A program made the translations under genes and the position numbers. Positions 62,401 through 64,000 of a stretch of 64,000 bases of DNA are shown piece by piece; positions within the stretch are counted from its first letter, which is position 1; the number at the start of each line of letters is the position of its first letter. The stretch is taken from NCBI RefSeq assembly GCF_002831565.1, contig NZ_CP025096.1:124001-188000 (forward strand), in the 5' to 3' direction. The DNA is from Spirosoma pollinicola (lineage in GTDB: Bacteria; Bacteroidota; Bacteroidia; Cytophagales; Spirosomataceae). Under the pieces are notes generated by a model. That model made no database searches, was not told the DNA's origin, and saw nothing but the letters and a program-made list of their open reading frames with translations.

Positions 62401-62831
62401 AAAACGTAAATAATGGCAATTGGTATCGAGCTAATTACGACCGTCCTCACTCGGTGAATGCCAACATGACCATCGACGTAGATCGCCATAACAGTTTTGG
62501 GTTCACCTTTGCGTATAGCACTGGTCGGCCTTATTCGGCCCCTACCGGCTTCGTTACGATTGATGGGGCGCAATACCCTTACTACGGCATTCGTAACAAC
62601 GAGCGGCTCCCGGACTACCACCGGCTCGATTTCACCTGGAATATCTACAATCCCGGTATGCGTGCCAGGCGGTGGGAAGGCCGATGGGCGTTTACGGTGT
62701 ATAATATTTATGGAAGAAAAAATGCTTACTCTATTTTTTTTAAAGCGGAGAACGGAAAAACAAACGCCTATCAGCTACAAATCTTTGCCGCTCCTATTGC
62801 TTCGTTATCGTATAATTTTGTGTTTAAGTAA
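59430..62831 (+). CDS. Fusion of an alpha/beta-hydrolase (esterase-like) domain with a TonB-dependent receptor
   Basis: 1133 residues. A signal peptide (ends near VVAQ, residue 21) leads into an alpha/beta hydrolase of the carbohydrate acetyl-esterase kind: AVLLFPGGDMKSLF is the oxyanion segment and LGLSVGG holds the Ser174 nucleophile. The later acid (usual HASDD site) reads VSTSGNSRQD and the usual GGHGF catalytic His site reads ESGTDPD, so both seem lost. A Gln/Lys/Ala/Ser-rich linker (about 290-352) follows, then a carboxypeptidase-like domain (VSGTVRDSATGQPLPGV, 361-440), plug (VNIRGGTTDQNLILLDDTPIF) and barrel ending in SYNFVFK. The receptor half resembles the one at 43910-46321. Confidence 0.85.
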   Translation: MTKSILFLCLLLFIDTRVVAQTVFRLYDGIAPGSEHWTWNEQLETDSLSKNRVVTNIVTPSITAFIPDKAVATGTAVLLFPGGDMKSLFFDDGVVIAKQLTAKGIAAFVVKYRLARRKTPGTTGPSQSADVTESDSAHTMPLAIADGKAAIDYLRQHAETFGIQPNRIGVLGLSVGGTLVLNLAYQNVDDSRPDFVIPVNARFGTLTTLNVPPNAPPLLIVSTSGNSRQDAVQGATVYQNWIRAGQSAEFHSYIESGTDPDLKKQDLQPINWVGLLTDWLARKGYLTKQLTVAPVQTHINKESAVSAKQPDTERISQAKEPASNAPLQQANQSSVPAKLKQEPRVRTRIQAAANQSTGFRVSGTVRDSATGQPLPGVAIVIDYRKHLTGTNTNAEGQYSIELPTGNHILLARLVGYTPIRKEIRLVDNSLTVDVNMVSVASQLEEVVVTTKGFDQTLRQPMLGANQLNINALKKLPSALGEVDLLRGLQMLPGVTSVGEASNGVNIRGGTTDQNLILLDDTPIFNPTHMFGLFSVFPPDALSTVDLYKGNVPARFGGRAASVLDVSLRNPSLDQFSLSGGVSVVSNKLTADIPIVKGKFGIMVSGRGAFNDFLLPIISDRLANIRAKFGDGVLKAFWRIDNRNTLTVTGYASLDVFRTDLLANLPNVNGTATRYNHQTINVMARWFRTLSPRLNLQTTGIYGHYVPKILSPELSGNLVTLRSSVLQRQLKSNLNYQLSNQKIEVGISGTHYRLEPGTLLPGQSDRVNYITTPTENALELALYADYERSLGPRLAISAGLRYSQFLSLGPSLVRHYAVGEPRDDFSVVDSTRYNAGQITQRYGGPEPRLGIRYSLGTNSSVKLGYNLMRQYLQVVTNTTTPLPTSRWKTSDPNVRPQISQLLTAGYFHSFKNNIYELTLEGYYRATEHIIDYRPGADFLLQPYPETQLLQGRSQAYGIESMISKKKGELTGWINYTYSRTLNQVNEGPSVQQNVNNGNWYRANYDRPHSVNANMTIDVDRHNSFGFTFAYSTGRPYSAPTGFVTIDGAQYPYYGIRNNERLPDYHRLDFTWNIYNPGMRARRWEGRWAFTVYNIYGRKNAYSIFFKAENGKTNAYQLQIFAAPIASLSYNFVFK

Positions 62832-62994
62832 GGCTTTTGCATAAAACTGAGATCCAACTTCACCAATAAAACAGGGCAATTCTACCCTAATTCTTATAAC
62901 ATAATTATTAGTTATATAACCGTACTCAATAAAATACAATGTATGGGTACTTATTAGGGTGACCACGCATTGCATTTATCAATAAAAGCTATCT

Positions 62995-63411
62995 TTAAAG
63001 ACACCTACCAAGTTCTTGATTGGGTCTTGATAAGGAGTCAACTTTGTTCAGACTTTTCTTTGACATAGCAGCCTGTTGCAAAACAGTTTTACTAACCTGT
63101 TTCCATTGACACGCCATTCCACTATGAATGTCAACTTCAATAGCTAACTCATTTGAGGCTTTGTGATACCACATAGAATTTCTACTAAAATCTCCAGGAT
63201 CAGCATCTCGGAAAGAATATATCACTTTATAATATTCATTCTGAGGCAATGAGCCATACTGACTCAGTATATGAGTAATCGCCTTGTTTTGTGCTTCTAA
63301 TTTGGTATCGAACGTACCTAATTCTTTATAGCTGCTTTTCAAAAGATCAGAATCACAGGCTATACTGAGCATGATTAATAAACAAAGGGAGATCTTAATC
63401 GTGAATTTCAT
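62995..63411 (-). CDS. Small lipoprotein, hypothetical
   Basis: 138 residues from the ATG at 63411 (MKFTIKISLCLLIMLSIACDS), with a lipobox Cys at residue 19; four more codons precede it in the frame. The mature part is mixed alpha/beta with NEYYKVIYSFRDADPGDFSR and a lone Cys in GMACQWKQVSK. No family recognised. The region is AT-richer than the rest of the window. Confidence 0.55.
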   Translation of the reverse strand: MKFTIKISLCLLIMLSIACDSDLLKSSYKELGTFDTKLEAQNKAITHILSQYGSLPQNEYYKVIYSFRDADPGDFSRNSMWYHKASNELAIEVDIHSGMACQWKQVSKTVLQQAAMSKKSLNKVDSLSRPNQELGRCL

Positions 63412-63423
63412 ATTTGACGTCAT

Positions 63424-63594
63424 TAGAGAGTAAGGTATAAATTTTTAATGATTTGATTACTAAAACATAGTTGTACTTATTCAAGATTTGTTGTATGACT
63501 ACCATTATGTAAAGGGATTAAAAACCGACTGCTTTAATGAAGATGCAGAATAACTTCTCTTAAAAATCTTATTCTTCCCTTCGCTCAAACTAAT
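63424..63594. other. AT-rich gap, no gene seen
   Basis: 171 AT-rich bases between two minus-strand genes; no reading frame, repeat or structured RNA is convincing here. Confidence 0.3.
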
Positions 63595-63999
63595 TTAATC
63601 GGTCTCTTCATTACTCAATTTGTATCGTTTTACTTGTTGAAATCGGTAGGACAAGCCTATCAGTGCACTTAAGCCAACAGCCGAGGCCTGTGTGTTGACC
63701 TGATAAAAGGTTGGATCACTGTTTTGTTGTAACTGGGCACTCTGTGTGACTATAGCCTGATGGCTAAATAAGCGATTTACTTGTAGGGTCAAATCAATTT
63801 GTTTTAACAGTTGATAACCTACCGTAATACCTAAAGTGGTTGATAGAAACGTACTTTTTGACGTTGTCTCCTTAACAGATCTAATCGTACTTGTTGTGCC
63901 ATCCGACTTGCCACTAATGAAGGTGACTGTTGAGGTAGAGGGTAATAAATTTTCCTCCAAGTCTGCATTGATAGCCGCTCCGGCCAGTAGGCCTATCTG
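63595..63999 (-). CDS. Outer-membrane beta-barrel protein, C-terminal part (continues beyond window)
   Basis: The frame is open to the right edge of the window (upstream residues QIGLLAGAAINADLEE), so the first part of the gene is missing; the TTG at 63960 is not a real start. The visible 135 residues alternate beta strands (LGITVGYQLLKQIDLTLQVN, VGLSALIGLSYRFQ) and end in a charged tail (KRYKLSNEETD), as in outer-membrane barrel proteins of the OmpA/PorT-like group. No more precise family can be named. Confidence 0.6.
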   Translation of the reverse strand, partial: QIGLLAGAAINADLEENLLPSTSTVTFISGKSDGTTSTIRSVKETTSKSTFLSTTLGITVGYQLLKQIDLTLQVNRLFSHQAIVTQSAQLQQNSDPTFYQVNTQASAVGLSALIGLSYRFQQVKRYKLSNEETD

Positions 64000-64000
64000 G

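Overview
The window is chromosomal DNA of a Bacteroidota bacterium, most likely Cytophagales close to Spirosoma. The evidence is the mix of families: DUF4249 lipoproteins paired with TonB-dependent receptors, a two-component beta-propeller kinase, a type IX secretion C25 protease, LytTR signalling, a DUF892/DUF4142/manganese-catalase stress group, and -7 boxes of the TAnnTTTG kind. Shine-Dalgarno sites are mostly absent. I see no rRNA, tRNA, CRISPR array, phage or insertion sequence.

Layout: 1-3.1 kb is a signalling patch (receiver proteins, a reversed LytTR/pseudo-receiver protein, a soluble histidine kinase). 3.4-6.4 kb holds two unassigned proteins. 6.5-10.4 kb is a stress group (DUF4142, DUF892, outer-membrane protein, isochorismatase-like hydrolase, Mn catalase). 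10.5-17.9 kb has a frameshifted membrane gene, a bicupin and two large sensor kinases. 18.2-21 kb carries a small unknown, a PcaD-PcaC fusion and PobA (protocatechuate pathway). 21-26.5 kb has a 1347-residue PorU2-like C25 protease and a P1 peptidase. 26.7-28.6 kb has thiamine pyrophosphokinase and a GT87 mannosyltransferase-like protein.

28.7-34.2 kb is the clearest pathway in the window: kdnA, vapB, vapC, kdnB, kdsA, kdsC, kdsB on the minus strand, which together would make and activate 8-amino-Kdo (Kdo8N) for lipopolysaccharide, with a VapBC toxin-antitoxin pair embedded inside the operon. Next come guanine deaminase, a nucleotidyltransferase, mobA-moaC and divergent moeA, then DUF4254 and two GT9 (heptosyltransferase-type) enzymes, again lipopolysaccharide related. 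41.6-46.3 kb is a TonB receptor with two tandem DUF4249 lipoproteins. 46.4-50.7 kb has a PolX with a damaged polymerase site, a 2TM protein, thyA, OsmC and a small membrane protein. 50.8-55.9 kb is a GH88 / old-yellow-enzyme / SDR operon followed by a Tat-exported Gfo/Idh oxidoreductase, which looks like a sugar-acid or modified-sugar catabolic set. 56-62.8 kb has a secreted repeat protein, an eight-repeat PQQ-type propeller lipoprotein, a DUF4249 lipoprotein and a 1133-residue fusion of an esterase-like domain to a TonB-dependent receptor. The last 1.2 kb is AT-richer and holds a small lipoprotein and a truncated outer-membrane protein.

The most striking non-coding signal is a series of long, often perfect inverted repeats (arms of 19 to 47 bp) placed tightly between stop codons of convergent genes or between operon genes. 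The most striking coding signals are the esterase/TonB-receptor fusion that seems to have lost its catalytic Asp and His, and the toxin-antitoxin pair wired into the Kdo8N operon.
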